Assembly (NCBI GenBank): GCA_900319005.1
Contig: ONMV01000015.1
Coordinates: forward strand, 1 to 64,000
Direction of reading: 5' to 3'
DNA: 64,000 nt
Origin: an uncultured Bacteroidales bacterium
Lineage (GTDB): Bacteria > Bacteroidota > Bacteroidia > Bacteroidales > Paludibacteraceae
In this document: positions 42,864 to 52,864 of the stretch, piece after piece
Layout of the letters: each line of letters starts with the position of its first letter
How positions within the stretch are numbered: position 1 is the stretch's first letter
Notes under the pieces: generated by a model
What the model was told of the DNA's origin: nothing
Database searches by the model: none
What the model saw: only the letters and a program-made list of their open reading frames with translations
Program-made: the position numbers and the translations under genes

Positions 42864-43966
42864 CAGTCCACAATTAACATAGCGTCGCCGTAATCGCCGA
42901 AGTGATATCCTTCTTTGACAGCCTCTTCATAGGCGTGCATCGTCTCTTCATAACCTGCGAAAGCCGCAACCATCAGTAACTGACTTGACATCGGCATGTA
43001 GAAATTCACGAAGAATCGGTCCGCTACCGAGAAAGTATAAGGCGGGAAAATAAACTTATTTGTCCATCCGTCATAAGCTTTCAGCATGCCGTTCGTACCA
43101 GCCACATGCTCCAATCCTCTCATCACTTCCGTTCCGACAGCACATACATGTTTCTGGTTCTCACGCGTACGATTAACCAAATCTACCATCTTCTCGGACA
43201 AGATAATCTGCTCGGACTCCATCTTATTCTTCGTCAAATCCTCCACATCGATATCTTTGAAAATACCGAGTGACACATGGCTTGTCATGAAGGTGGTTTC
43301 AATGCCACGGATCTCCATTCGCTTGAGCAGTTGTTTGGAGAAATGCAGACCGGAAGCAGGGGCAGCAACGGCTCCTATCTTATCTGCAAAAATAGTTTGG
43401 TAACGCTCAATATCCATTTCGCGCACAGGCTGGTCATGGAAAACCTCTTCGTACTGAGCTTGCGTCTCGGCATCCATCGGGCGACGGATATATTTGGGCA
43501 GCGGTGCGCTACCCAAAGCATATAAACGAGGCACAAACTCTTCGTTATCATAATCGGTCAAGAAACGGAACGTACGACCACGGCTGGTAGTGTTATCTAT
43601 CACTTCCGCAACGATAGACGGATCATCGTCGAAAGTGAGCTTATTACCGATACGGATCTTACGCGCCGGATCAACCAGCACATCCCAATAACGCGCTTTA
43701 TGGTTCAGTTCACGCAACAGGAACACTTCAATCAAAGCGTTCGTTTTCTCCTTATGCGCCCATAAACGAGCCGGGAAAACCTTACTGTCATTGAATACAA
43801 ACAAATCGCCATCATCGAAATATTGTACCAATTCGTTGACGGTTTTATGCTCTATCTCACCTGTCTTGCGATGCAACACCATCATACGCGCATCATCGCG
43901 GTACGACGCAGGGAATTGTGCAATCAGTTCCTCAGGCAGCCGAAATTTGAACTGGCTGAGTCTCAT
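42863..43966 (-). CDS. queA: tRNA preQ1(34) S-adenosylmethionine ribosyltransferase-isomerase
   Basis: 367 residues from MRLSQFKFRLPEELIAQFPA, the standard QueA start. Other landmarks are DDARMMVLHRKTGEIEH, LFVFNDSKVFPARLW, GAVAAPASGLHFSKQLLKRM and the C-terminal YEEAVKEGYHFGDYGDAMLI. It transfers the ribosyl part of SAM to preQ1 in tRNA, giving epoxyqueuosine. Adjacent truB also modifies tRNA. Confidence 0.96.
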   Translation of the reverse strand: MRLSQFKFRLPEELIAQFPASYRDDARMMVLHRKTGEIEHKTVNELVQYFDDGDLFVFNDSKVFPARLWAHKEKTNALIEVFLLRELNHKARYWDVLVDPARKIRIGNKLTFDDDPSIVAEVIDNTTSRGRTFRFLTDYDNEEFVPRLYALGSAPLPKYIRRPMDAETQAQYEEVFHDQPVREMDIERYQTIFADKIGAVAAPASGLHFSKQLLKRMEIRGIETTFMTSHVSLGIFKDIDVEDLTKNKMESEQIILSEKMVDLVNRTRENQKHVCAVGTEVMRGLEHVAGTNGMLKAYDGWTNKFIFPPYTFSVADRFFVNFYMPMSSQLLMVAAFAGYEETMHAYEEAVKEGYHFGDYGDAMLIVD

Positions 43967-43989
43967 ATCATTCGCTTTATACATATTCT

Positions 43990-44709
43990 TTATAGGGTTT
44001 CTGCCGTCAACCGACAGCTTTCAGTTTGCAATTTTTCTAAAAATTGTTCTATCGTCATACAATCCTCCACGCGCGTGTTTCCGACACGGGTTCGCCGCAG
44101 AGCTATCAAATGGGCGCCCGACTCCAAACGCTCTCCTATATCGCGCGCCAAGGCGCGTATATACGTTCCTTTTGAACACACCACACGGATGGTCAGTTGC
44201 ATCGTCTGTTCGTCAAAGGACAGCACTTCTATCTCATCTATCTTCAACAGTTTCGGTTTGAGCTCCACCGTCTCGCCTTTACGGGCAAAATCATAGGCAC
44301 GTTTGCCATTAATTTGCACGGCAGAGAAGATGGGCGGTATTTGCCACTGCTCTCCCAGAAACTGGGGGATCGTCTTGTCAATCAACTCACGTGTGATATG
44401 CGCAGTTGGATAGGTAGCATCAATCTCCTTCTCTAAGTCAAAAGAGGGTGTTGTTGCCCCCAATTGGAGCGTGGCTATATACTCCTTCACGTCATACTGG
44501 AGTTGGTCAATCAACTTCGTTTTCTTACCCGTACAAACGATCACCACACCAGTTGCCAAGGGGTCCAAAGTGCCAGAATGACCGACCTTCAGTTTTTTCG
44601 TCCCTAACTTGCGGCAGAGATTATATCTCACTTTGGCTACCAGATCAAAAGAGGTCCAATGGAGCGGCTTGTCAAACGCCAAAATCTCACCTGTCACAAA
44701 ATCCCACAT
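43990..44709 (-). CDS. truB: tRNA pseudouridine(55) synthase
   Basis: 239 residues from MWDFVTGEILAFDKP (an ATG at 44727 would add six residues; 44709 lies within the uppP stop region and matches the family start). Catalytic Asp in VGHSGTLDPLATGVV, then YIATLQLGATTPSFDLEKEI and CSKGTYIRALARDIGERL. It makes Psi55 in the T-loop of tRNAs. Confidence 0.95.
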   Translation of the reverse strand: MWDFVTGEILAFDKPLHWTSFDLVAKVRYNLCRKLGTKKLKVGHSGTLDPLATGVVIVCTGKKTKLIDQLQYDVKEYIATLQLGATTPSFDLEKEIDATYPTAHITRELIDKTIPQFLGEQWQIPPIFSAVQINGKRAYDFARKGETVELKPKLLKIDEIEVLSFDEQTMQLTIRVVCSKGTYIRALARDIGERLESGAHLIALRRTRVGNTRVEDCMTIEQFLEKLQTESCRLTAETL

Positions 44710-44710
44710 A

Positions 44711-45517
44711 TCAGCAAACGGTTGCAATAATAGCCGTAGTACCGATGATAGCGCAGTAAAGGGAGAACCATATTAGACGCTGACGACGTACTACCTCTAA
44801 CATAAAACGGCATGCCAGACAACCCGTTACAAAAGCCGCCAGAAAGCCGACTACCGCAGGGATTAACTCCAACTCACTCGTTACCTCGCCCTGAACAATC
44901 TTAATTCCATCCAGCAGCGCTTCGCCCAAAATCGGAATGAGTACCATCAGAAACGAGAACTGCGCAACGCTCTCTTTCTTCACGCCACAAAGCAGACCTG
45001 TAGCGATAGTAGTACCTGACCGGCTCAAACCGGGCAATACCGCACAAGCTTGTGCGATACCGATGATAAAGGCGTCCTTGAAACCCACTTCGTGCCCTTT
45101 TGTCTGACGCCCTTTTTGCAGCCACTCGCTCAGTGCCAGTAATAAAGCCGTTACCAACAGACATATGCCCACTAATAGCAAACCATTGCCGAAAAGGGCC
45201 TCTACTTCTTCTTTGAAGAAAATACCCACTACGAAAACAGGTATCATCGAGACGAAAATCTTCGCCACATAGTTTTTCTCGTTATTCCACTTCGGCGTAG
45301 TGAATGTACCCACGAATAGTTGTGCCACCTCTCTCCAGAGAACCACTAAGGTCGAGAGCACAGTAGCAGCATGCACTAACACAGCAAAACTCAGATTATC
45401 GTCTCCAGAAGTGCCCAACAGCGCGTGACCTATCTCCAGATGTCCCGATGAAGAAACCGGCAGAAACTCAGTCAAGCCCTGCACAATGCCCAATATCAAT
45501 GCTTCTAACCAACTCAT
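44711..45517 (-). CDS. uppP: Undecaprenyl-diphosphatase (BacA family)
   Basis: 268 residues, multi-pass membrane enzyme. The two BacA motifs are present: [20 protein letters not shown] and [18 protein letters not shown]. It recycles the undecaprenyl carrier for peptidoglycan and glycan synthesis. Its ATG overlaps the DUF3098 stop by four bases, and truB starts at its stop. Confidence 0.97.
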   Translation of the reverse strand: MSWLEALILGIVQGLTEFLPVSSSGHLEIGHALLGTSGDDNLSFAVLVHAATVLSTLVVLWREVAQLFVGTFTTPKWNNEKNYVAKIFVSMIPVFVVGIFFKEEVEALFGNGLLLVGICLLVTALLLALSEWLQKGRQTKGHEVGFKDAFIIGIAQACAVLPGLSRSGTTIATGLLCGVKKESVAQFSFLMVLIPILGEALLDGIKIVQGEVTSELELIPAVVGFLAAFVTGCLACRFMLEVVRRQRLIWFSLYCAIIGTTAIIATVC

Positions 45518-45726
45518 TTCTTAGCACGGAATAAGATAGCAAAAATCATGCCTACAAAACCGAAGAGAGCAACCATCGGACCCAACGTTATGCGGCGGAA
45601 AGAGAAGATATCAGGATTATACTCCTCACCGGAAGGAGCTCCCACCATCAGGGCAAAACCGATCACAATGATAGCAAAACAAACAGCTATCAAAATAAGA
45701 TTGAGTTTGGGTAATGTATGTTTCAT
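45514..45726 (-). CDS. DUF3098 small membrane protein
   Basis: 70 residues with two membrane helices ([20 protein letters not shown] and [19 protein letters not shown]) around [17 protein letters not shown], the DUF3098 signature. It is regularly found between ftsX and uppP in Bacteroidetes; role unknown. Confidence 0.9.
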   Translation of the reverse strand: MKHTLPKLNLILIAVCFAIIVIGFALMVGAPSGEEYNPDIFSFRRITLGPMVALFGFVGMIFAILFRAKK

Positions 45727-45742
45727 AAAAAGAATTCAGATT

Positions 45743-46603
45743 TTAAATCTCATATAGTGAGTTGTTATCCATGCGGATGTATTTGCCAGTTGCAATAAGC
45801 GAAGCAAAAAGAGTGATCAGCAAACCGCTGCATAACACAATACCACAAACAATTGCAATATTCTGCCATGTAAGCGGCATAAGCAACAATCCCATACGGA
45901 ACTGCACGTAATACACCATACCACTAAGTACCGCCAATGCTGCGATTCCCGAGAGAAAACCGATCAGCACGTTACGCAAAACAAACGGACGTCGAGTCAC
46001 CCACGATGTAGCACCCACTAATGTCATCGTATTAATCAAAAAGCGCTTTGCATAAATCTGCAAACGAATTGTATTGACAATCAACACCATCGAAACCAAC
46101 AAGAGCAACAAAGCAGCTCCCAGCAGTATAAATGAGAAATCATGCACGTTTCGATTCATCAAATCCGCCAAATCATGAGGATAGATTACTTGCGACACAT
46201 ATGGCAACGACTCCAATTTCGAAACCATAACCGCCAAACTATCCGGATGGCTATAGGCATCGGACGGATGTATCTCATAACTTGCGGAAAGCGGATTATA
46301 GCCCAGAAAGGCAGTTGGGTCTTCACCCAACGAGGTTATATGTTCATGCAAAGCGTCCTCTTTGGACACATAACGATAACTACTATACCCTTCATTGACA
46401 TCCAGCATCCGCTCAAGACGGGCACACTGCGTGCTATCTGCCTCTTCGGTCAATACTACCGTTAGCGTAATGTTCTCACGCATGCGCGTAAGAAGCGCTC
46501 CTGCCGATAGCAGGAGCACACTTTCCAACCCAATCAGACATAACACAAGCGTTACGCTGACTGCGGAAATGAAATAAGAATTTCTAAATCTGTGCTTACG
46601 CAT
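45743..46603 (-). CDS. ftsX: Cell-division permease-like protein FtsX
   Basis: 286 residues from MRKHRFRNSYFISAVSVTLV. Four membrane segments: one N-terminal, then after an extracytoplasmic loop (about residues 45-155, with PLSASYEIHPSDAY) three at the C-terminus. It couples FtsE ATPase activity to periplasmic peptidoglycan hydrolases. ftsE is not in the window. Its ATG overlaps the gldN stop. Confidence 0.9.
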   Translation of the reverse strand: MRKHRFRNSYFISAVSVTLVLCLIGLESVLLLSAGALLTRMRENITLTVVLTEEADSTQCARLERMLDVNEGYSSYRYVSKEDALHEHITSLGEDPTAFLGYNPLSASYEIHPSDAYSHPDSLAVMVSKLESLPYVSQVIYPHDLADLMNRNVHDFSFILLGAALLLLLVSMVLIVNTIRLQIYAKRFLINTMTLVGATSWVTRRPFVLRNVLIGFLSGIAALAVLSGMVYYVQFRMGLLLMPLTWQNIAIVCGIVLCSGLLITLFASLIATGKYIRMDNNSLYEI

Positions 46604-47550
46604 TAATACTCCCAAAGATCTTGCTCAAAATTAAGCAACTCTGTTGCGATACGTTCTTGCTCCTGGCGCACCTTTTCTTCATCGCCCGTATAATCGGGGA
46701 TCCAGCGGTTATACATATTACCCTCACCTACAATGTACGAAGTGTAAAGACGTTTTTGGAAAAACTCGTCAAAGGTTACACGTTTCGTCTCGTTGCGGTT
46801 AGGTATAGCATACTGCATAGCCAGATAGGGACGAAGTCCATCAAACGGAATCCAGAACATAATCGACTCACGCAAAGATTGCATAATATTCGAATTGTCA
46901 CGTGTGGATATCTTATCTGACTGAAGAGGAGCTATCGCCATAATCTTTGTATGGAGGCGCGATGTGTGCTTGTCGAAGAACACAATCTCTTGCGTTAGAT
47001 ACTTAATCTGATTCTTAACGATTTTCTCAAACGGATAGAAGTGGAAAGATAACTCGTCAGCAATACTGTCATAGTGTACCAACATAGCATCCGAAGAAGA
47101 GATATCATAGTGCGAAGGATCATCCGAATAGTCCACCAGAGGATCATCCACCATAAACATCATCGGAATAGAAGTACGGCTAACAGGATCCTGTTTGAAA
47201 TCAGGCTTGATGGTCTCCATATTCTTCTCGTAAATCGGCATACCATCCACCACTGCATCCGTAATCACTTTAAAGAGATTACGATAGTCGATATCATCCG
47301 ATTTGGTTGGGAAATACAACTGATAGTTCTGCTTATAGCGCATATCGATAATACGATACACATAGCGGGACCATATTACGTCATCCCAACGATGATCTAC
47401 CATCACGATGGTATCATGTGCTTCTGAATACTCCTCTGTCTGGATACGGGCACTACCCACCTCATCGAAGAACGAGATAACCTTATGCTGCGCGTGTGCC
47501 GTAAAGACACCCAGCATTAAGCTTGCGATAATACTAAGTTTCTTAATCAT
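46603..47550 (-). CDS. gldN: T9SS component GldN/PorN
   Basis: 315 residues with a signal peptide (MIKKLSIIASLMLGVFTAHA). Family features: WDDVIWSRYVYRIIDMRYKQ, NYQLYFPTKSDDIDYRNLFK, MFWIPFDGLRPYLAMQYAIP and VTFDEFFQKRLYTSYIVGE. GldN pairs with lipoprotein GldK in the periplasmic ring of the secretion machine. Last gene of the T9SS cluster. Confidence 0.95.
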   Translation of the reverse strand: MIKKLSIIASLMLGVFTAHAQHKVISFFDEVGSARIQTEEYSEAHDTIVMVDHRWDDVIWSRYVYRIIDMRYKQNYQLYFPTKSDDIDYRNLFKVITDAVVDGMPIYEKNMETIKPDFKQDPVSRTSIPMMFMVDDPLVDYSDDPSHYDISSSDAMLVHYDSIADELSFHFYPFEKIVKNQIKYLTQEIVFFDKHTSRLHTKIMAIAPLQSDKISTRDNSNIMQSLRESIMFWIPFDGLRPYLAMQYAIPNRNETKRVTFDEFFQKRLYTSYIVGEGNMYNRWIPDYTGDEEKVRQEQERIATELLNFEQDLWEY

Positions 47551-47562
47551 ATTCTTTTGGTA

Positions 47563-49131
47563 TTAATTCAGATATAGAGGAATTGGTGCCAAACGGGTTT
47601 CTTTACCATCCGGACCTTTTGCGCGAACATCCGTAATGACCACGATAGCACCCATTTTCAGTTTACCAAGGCGATCCATCTGATCTCGAGTAAACTTATT
47701 ACCGCGCGCCTCGGTAAAGACTCCGTTGATATTAACCTTAAAGCTTGTGATGTCGTACGGGAGGTCTAACAAACCATCCGGTCCATACGAAGCAATCACA
47801 GTAGCCGATGAATTCAAGAGCGCACCACGGGAAATACTACCTTCATTATACTCTTTTTCACCAGACTTAAAGTAAGCACCCGGTTTTGGCAATGCTTTAA
47901 CACGATAATCTCGGCTACCCATAGACTGCATACGACCGTCCAGTTCTGCCGAAACAGAAATCGTAACACTCTTCGTATTATCGCCCGGTTTGATGATCCA
48001 AAGACCACCTTGCTGACGAACAGTAGCTCCATTAACATTCACTTTGACTTTATCATTCGCCACACCAGGAACTGAAATAGAGAACTTATTGTCATAGCCG
48101 CGGTACATAATGTTGAGATCCGTATTCGAAATCGTCACAGCAGGTTCACCCACACTATACTCACTCGAAAATGGCAGGTTCTCCATTGCTCCAGTCGAAG
48201 GATTCTGATAAGCAATCCAACCCGAATATTTCTTTAAACCGACACCAGAAGCCGCTACTTCGTAAATACCTTGGTCATTAATACGCTGACCCTCAATGTA
48301 ATACTCAGGACGCTGCGTCGAATCTACTGCTGCAAGAATAATCTGTGCAGAATATTTACCACCACGTATCACATAGTTCGAGTTCGGTATCACGTACGCG
48401 TTCAATTTATTCACGCGCAGGTCACCCGCATCCGTGCGATCCATCAAGTATTGGATTAACTGACTCTCGGTTGTACGAACATCATTCTGCATTTTAGTCA
48501 GAATGGTAATTGAAGCGCCGACAGGCATACCGTCAAATACAGCCACTTCCCAGTCGCACGAATCTTTCTCGTGCGCATTCCAACCACGCTCTGTCGCCAA
48601 AGATTGACGAATAGCATTGCGCAACTCAACATCATTCTCAGCCAAATTAGCTGCGTAGTCACGGTAATATGCCACCATTTCCTTGAGAATCAAGCCATTA
48701 CCTTGTACAATAGCATACTGGCCCGTCACATCCAAATTGGAGTTTCCTTCAATATGCATTGTCGGATCCAAACCTTGCGCTTTCAACTCATCCACCTGTT
48801 TCTTTCCATCAGCCAAGATAGCAATATGCTCCTTGAAATCCTGAATATAATTAAACAGCGAGTCGGCACGTCTCTGTACCTCTTTTGCCTTATCGAACCA
48901 CTCCTGTGTCTTTTCAGGGTTATCGGCATTAGCCGCCTGGAAGTCACGATAGAGTTTTGCATTACGCGTATCCGATGCAGCGATAGAGGAATGCAGACTA
49001 TTGTCCACCAACGTAAAACCATTTAAGATATCTGTACTTACGTTCAATGCCAACATGGCAGTGAGCACCAAGTACATCATACCTATCATTTTTTGTCTCG
49101 GAGTTTCCGGACAGTTTTTTGCTCCACCCAT
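47563..49131 (-). CDS. gldM: T9SS motor/trans-envelope component GldM/PorM
   Basis: 522 residues. N-terminal cytoplasmic start MGGAKNCPETPRQKMIGMMY and one membrane helix (LVLTAMLALNVSTDILNGF), then a long periplasmic part made of a helical bundle and beta domains (KYSGWIAYQNPSTGAMENLP, YNEGSISRGALLNSSATVIA). GldM with GldL forms the proton-driven motor that powers T9SS. Confidence 0.96.
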   Translation of the reverse strand: MGGAKNCPETPRQKMIGMMYLVLTAMLALNVSTDILNGFTLVDNSLHSSIAASDTRNAKLYRDFQAANADNPEKTQEWFDKAKEVQRRADSLFNYIQDFKEHIAILADGKKQVDELKAQGLDPTMHIEGNSNLDVTGQYAIVQGNGLILKEMVAYYRDYAANLAENDVELRNAIRQSLATERGWNAHEKDSCDWEVAVFDGMPVGASITILTKMQNDVRTTESQLIQYLMDRTDAGDLRVNKLNAYVIPNSNYVIRGGKYSAQIILAAVDSTQRPEYYIEGQRINDQGIYEVAASGVGLKKYSGWIAYQNPSTGAMENLPFSSEYSVGEPAVTISNTDLNIMYRGYDNKFSISVPGVANDKVKVNVNGATVRQQGGLWIIKPGDNTKSVTISVSAELDGRMQSMGSRDYRVKALPKPGAYFKSGEKEYNEGSISRGALLNSSATVIASYGPDGLLDLPYDITSFKVNINGVFTEARGNKFTRDQMDRLGKLKMGAIVVITDVRAKGPDGKETRLAPIPLYLN

Positions 49132-49155
49132 TGCTGAAGTGTTTAAATGTTAAAC

Positions 49156-50100
49156 TTATGCAAGCGCATTAAGCATATTTCCATAAATAGAGTTCAAATC
49201 AGCCACCTGCTTATGCAACTGTTTGGTACCCGCCGCAAATGCAGCCTGAGCCTCTGCAGCTTCCTTTGCCGAAGCGGTAACAGCCTTTTGAGCCTCTGTC
49301 TGAGCATTTAAAGCCTGTAATTGCAGCTCGTAAACGGAATTCAACGAAGCCAGCTTCTGTCCCATATCTGCAACACCTTGCTTGTAAGCTTTTGTCTCAT
49401 CTGCTACGCTCTTCATATCAGCGCTTACCTGCGTGTAACTCTGCGCCAAATTAGCAGTTGCGGCAGCATACGAATCAACTGCTGCTCCTGCAGCTGACAT
49501 CTTTGAGGAGTACGCCTCTGTTGCAACACCTGCTGCCTCTAATTTTTCACCCAACTTAACACCTGTCTGAGCTACTTTGCCTAACTCGGCAAACTGCGAA
49601 GCCGTTTTGGCCAAATCAGCGATACCATCCTTCAGTGCCTTCATATCCTCATCTTTGAGAGAAGGAACTTTAGCGCTTGTTGCCTCACCTGGAGCGGCAA
49701 CAGGAGCAACTGACGAAGCGGCAAGACCACTCGTAGCAGCTACGGCACCACCTGCAACACCCGCTCCCAACAACGTCGGACGAGCCTGATGCGATTTCTC
49801 TTCGAGCAACTCAGGCTTTGTTCCATACTCCAACAATTGCGGGAACACATTCTCCCAGTGGAACTCAGGATGCGGATGCTCTAATGTTCCAATGAGGAAC
49901 AAGAAAGCCTCAGTAAACATACCCACCATCAAAACCTGACTTGCGCCCGGCCAGTGGAGAATCTTAAACAATGCACCGATAATTACGACTGATGCACCAA
50001 CCGAATAAACGATGTTCGTAATGTTTTTTCCTTGGTAAGACTCATACCAATGCATGAACCTTGCGCCAAAACCTTGCTTTGCAGCATTTTCTGTAGCCAT
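49156..50100 (-). CDS. gldL: T9SS motor component GldL/PorL
   Basis: 314 residues. Two N-terminal membrane helices (NIVYSVGASVVIIGALFKIL and VLMVGMFTEAFLFLIGTLE, the latter with the conserved Glu for proton use). Then HPHPEFHWENVFPQL and an Ala/Glu/Lys-rich coiled coil (about residues 150-300). Partner of GldM. Confidence 0.96.
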   Translation of the reverse strand: MATENAAKQGFGARFMHWYESYQGKNITNIVYSVGASVVIIGALFKILHWPGASQVLMVGMFTEAFLFLIGTLEHPHPEFHWENVFPQLLEYGTKPELLEEKSHQARPTLLGAGVAGGAVAATSGLAASSVAPVAAPGEATSAKVPSLKDEDMKALKDGIADLAKTASQFAELGKVAQTGVKLGEKLEAAGVATEAYSSKMSAAGAAVDSYAAATANLAQSYTQVSADMKSVADETKAYKQGVADMGQKLASLNSVYELQLQALNAQTEAQKAVTASAKEAAEAQAAFAAGTKQLHKQVADLNSIYGNMLNALA

Positions 50101-50134
50101 AATGTATGTAACTTTTAATATTTTTTATCTATTT

Positions 50135-51487
50135 TTAATCTCCAATATAAGCACGTACGCAACGGAATCCGATGTACGGACGGCTCTCATATTGATACTC
50201 ATACGAGCGTACACCACATTGCATGAAATAACTGATATCTTTCCAACTTCCGCCCTTAATCACCTTGCGCTTCAAAATATCAGGATCTGCTTTACGTGCC
50301 ATGTAGCTAAAATCAGGATTGAGATCATGTACATGTGTATTCATAGCGCTCTGATATGCAGAATTGGTCCATTCTGCCACATTACCTGCCATATCAAACA
50401 GACCGAAATCATTCGGACGGAACTGCGCTACTTTCATTGTCGTAGTACCGGTATCATCATTATACGCACCGCGGTAAGGCTTGAAGTTCGCAAAGAAACA
50501 GCCTTTTGCATCACGCGCATAGTTACTACCCCACGGATACATCGCCATCTTACGACCTCCACGAGCCGCATACTCCCACTGGGCCTCAGTCGGAAGGCGA
50601 TAATCATTGGCAACAGTTGACGAATGCTCATTGAACAATTTCGTACGCCAGTTACAGAAGGCGTGTGCCTGCTCCCACGTTACACCGACAACAGGATACT
50701 CTGCATAACCGGGGTGCCTGAAATACATCTGCAACAACGGGTCGTTGTACGAGAACTGGAAATCACGCGCCCACACGAGCGTGTCAGGATAAATACAAAT
50801 TATACGATTAGTCAACAAATCTTTTGGCTCACGTAGAGGACGAATAATCGTTGAGTCTTTAATCTCACCCAACTCGTTTACCCAAAAGGTATCTACACGA
50901 GCAGTTGCTCCGGGAGGATAAGTACTAGTTGCCACATCGAATTTATTACGCTGCGACAATGCCTGATCCATATTCACCCAACTATAGCGATAATGAAGAT
51001 GATTGGTATTGAAAGAGCCATCCGAATAAAACATCGGAGCCAGCGCGTCAACCACATCCTCTTCCTTGCTTCCCCAAGGAATTCGTTTATGCCAGTTAAG
51101 CGTAAAATGCTCCTCGTCGAAGTCTTCATCCTTCGGCTGGACTGCATAATCCGTCATTCCGGCGGCCACCAGGTTAGTCAACGCAATAGAGTCACGCACC
51201 CAGTTCACGAACTGGCGATACTCATTGTTGGTAATCTCCGTCTCGTCCATCCAGAATGCGTCCACGGTCACCATCACCACGTTATCCGGCTGCTCAAACA
51301 CAGCAGACTGCGTGTTGGCTCCCATCATAAAGGATCCCTTCTTGATAAACAACATACCATAAGGATTGGCCTCCTTAAACGTAGTACTTTTCATTGCTCC
51401 CACCAATTCTCCGGCAGGCTTGTTGCAACTCGCCACTAACATCGCAAAAGCGATAATTGGCAAAATTTTTGCTACTTTCATATTCAT
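50135..51487 (-). CDS. gldK: T9SS outer-membrane lipoprotein GldK/PorK
   Basis: 450 residues; an alternative ATG two codons in starts at MKVAKILPIIAFAMLVASC, which has the lipobox VASC. An FGE-sulfatase-like domain makes up most of the protein: VTVDAFWMDETEITNNEYRQ, YPVVGVTWEQAHAFCNWRTK, NDYRLPTEAQWEYAARGGRK, DMAGNVAEWTNSAYQ and YIGFRCVRAYIGD. It forms the periplasmic ring with GldN. Confidence 0.96.
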   Translation of the reverse strand: MNMKVAKILPIIAFAMLVASCNKPAGELVGAMKSTTFKEANPYGMLFIKKGSFMMGANTQSAVFEQPDNVVMVTVDAFWMDETEITNNEYRQFVNWVRDSIALTNLVAAGMTDYAVQPKDEDFDEEHFTLNWHKRIPWGSKEEDVVDALAPMFYSDGSFNTNHLHYRYSWVNMDQALSQRNKFDVATSTYPPGATARVDTFWVNELGEIKDSTIIRPLREPKDLLTNRIICIYPDTLVWARDFQFSYNDPLLQMYFRHPGYAEYPVVGVTWEQAHAFCNWRTKLFNEHSSTVANDYRLPTEAQWEYAARGGRKMAMYPWGSNYARDAKGCFFANFKPYRGAYNDDTGTTTMKVAQFRPNDFGLFDMAGNVAEWTNSAYQSAMNTHVHDLNPDFSYMARKADPDILKRKVIKGGSWKDISYFMQCGVRSYEYQYESRPYIGFRCVRAYIGD

Positions 51488-51492
51488 TTATA

Positions 51493-52449
51493 TTATAAGT
51501 ATCTAATTGATTTATATTTATTGGTACGCTTAGGCTTTAAAATATCGAATCCATAGGATAACATTAACTCGTGGCTGCCATAACTCTCAACCAACAATTT
51601 ATTAGTTGGCAACTCGCAGCTATATCCCAACTGCAATCCCGATATAATATCTACGCCCAGCAATATATTTACACTTCCGTCTATTCTGTAGCCCAAGCCC
51701 CAACGATAGCGATCTTTGAAATCACACATCAGAGTCAGGTTCACATCCCAACTGATAAAATCACTCATTATCATTGCACTCGGTGTCAACACCCATTCCC
51801 TGTGATCTTTCAATCGAAAATGATATCCACCCGTGATAAACATCGTACCCACCAATTTCAAATCTGATTTTTCGTCCAAATCGACAACAGGTCGAGTCAC
51901 GTGACTGTAACTGCCACCCACCCACCAAATCGGTGTGCAATAATAAATTCCCACGCCCATATCAAATTTCATCCCAGACTTACTGGCTGTTGGGATCGCT
52001 TCATCGTTCGCCCCATCCGCATGATACTCGTCTTCCAAATCTTTAAGATTCACCGAGTCACCTTTGAAGCCCACATTCACGAATCCGAGATCCACTCCGA
52101 CACTCAAATAACCTTTACTAATCTTCTGACGATAAGCATACTGACCGTAAAAAGCTTGAGTCGTGAACAAACCAAACCGGTCATTCAAAAATCTCACTCC
52201 CGCACCATGTCGTGTCTTGCCTATTACGAACGGCGATGAAAAAGTGAACCAAGTACTCATCGGAGCATTTCTCAAACTGATGTACTGCATGCGGTGCATT
52301 CCCGCCACTTTCATCAAATCGCCTTCTCCAACCGCTGCCGGATTATAGGCACTTTGCATATACATATATTGCCCCATCTGTGGGTCAAACTGCGCATGAG
52401 CAGTCACCACAGCCAACAACCCCAACAAAAGAACAATATAACGTTTCAA
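51493..52449 (-). CDS. porP: PorP/SprF-family outer-membrane protein
   Basis: 318 residues with a signal peptide (IVLLLGLLAVVTAHA). The type signature is FDPQMGQYMYMQSAYNPAAV near the N-terminus, then beta-barrel strands to ELMLSYGFDILKPKR. These proteins are T9SS-associated barrels. First gene of the cluster; it ends 6 bases before gldK. Confidence 0.94.
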   Translation of the reverse strand: MKRYIVLLLGLLAVVTAHAQFDPQMGQYMYMQSAYNPAAVGEGDLMKVAGMHRMQYISLRNAPMSTWFTFSSPFVIGKTRHGAGVRFLNDRFGLFTTQAFYGQYAYRQKISKGYLSVGVDLGFVNVGFKGDSVNLKDLEDEYHADGANDEAIPTASKSGMKFDMGVGIYYCTPIWWVGGSYSHVTRPVVDLDEKSDLKLVGTMFITGGYHFRLKDHREWVLTPSAMIMSDFISWDVNLTLMCDFKDRYRWGLGYRIDGSVNILLGVDIISGLQLGYSCELPTNKLLVESYGSHELMLSYGFDILKPKRTNKYKSIRYL

Positions 52450-52474
52450 TTCTCAACTTTCAATTTTCAATTAA

Positions 52475-52702
52475 TCAATACTCTTCTTCGTCAAAGAAGA
52501 AATCTTCGTCCTGAATAGGATAATCAGGCCAAATATCCAAGATGCTTTCGTATTGTTCTTCGTCCTCGTCCTCCAATTCTTGCAGATTTTCAATCACCTC
52601 TGCAGGAGCACCTATACGATTTGCATAATCCAGCAACTCTTCTTTCGTTGCAGGCCACGGAGCATCCTCCAATTTCGAAGCTAATTCAAGTGTCCAATAC
52701 AT
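52475..52702 (-). CDS. DUF2795 small acidic protein
   Basis: 75 residues: MYWTLELASKLEDAPWPATK, ELLDYANRIGAPAEVIENLQ, then the very acidic end WPDYPIQDEDFFFDEEEY. This is the DUF2795 pattern of Bacteroidales. Role unknown. A -7 box is at 52759-52766; 25 bases separate its stop from porP, so it could lead the T9SS transcript. Confidence 0.9.
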   Translation of the reverse strand: MYWTLELASKLEDAPWPATKEELLDYANRIGAPAEVIENLQELEDEDEEQYESILDIWPDYPIQDEDFFFDEEEY

Positions 52703-52758
52703 AACTTTAGTCCATCACAAATCCACCCAATATGGGCATAATGTTTCAAAATACCGTG

Positions 52759-52766
52759 CAAAAGTA
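52759..52766 (-). promoter_or_regulatory. -7 box for the DUF2795 gene and possibly the T9SS cluster
   Basis: Minus-strand TACTTTTG, leader about 50 bases. No other strong box is visible between here and porP. Confidence 0.6.
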
Positions 52767-52864
52767 GTAAAAACTTTCGAATCATGCAAATATTTAAGAG
52801 AATATTTTACATTTTTTGGCATTTTTTACACAAAAGTAGCGTTTACCGTCAATTTTTCCCCATT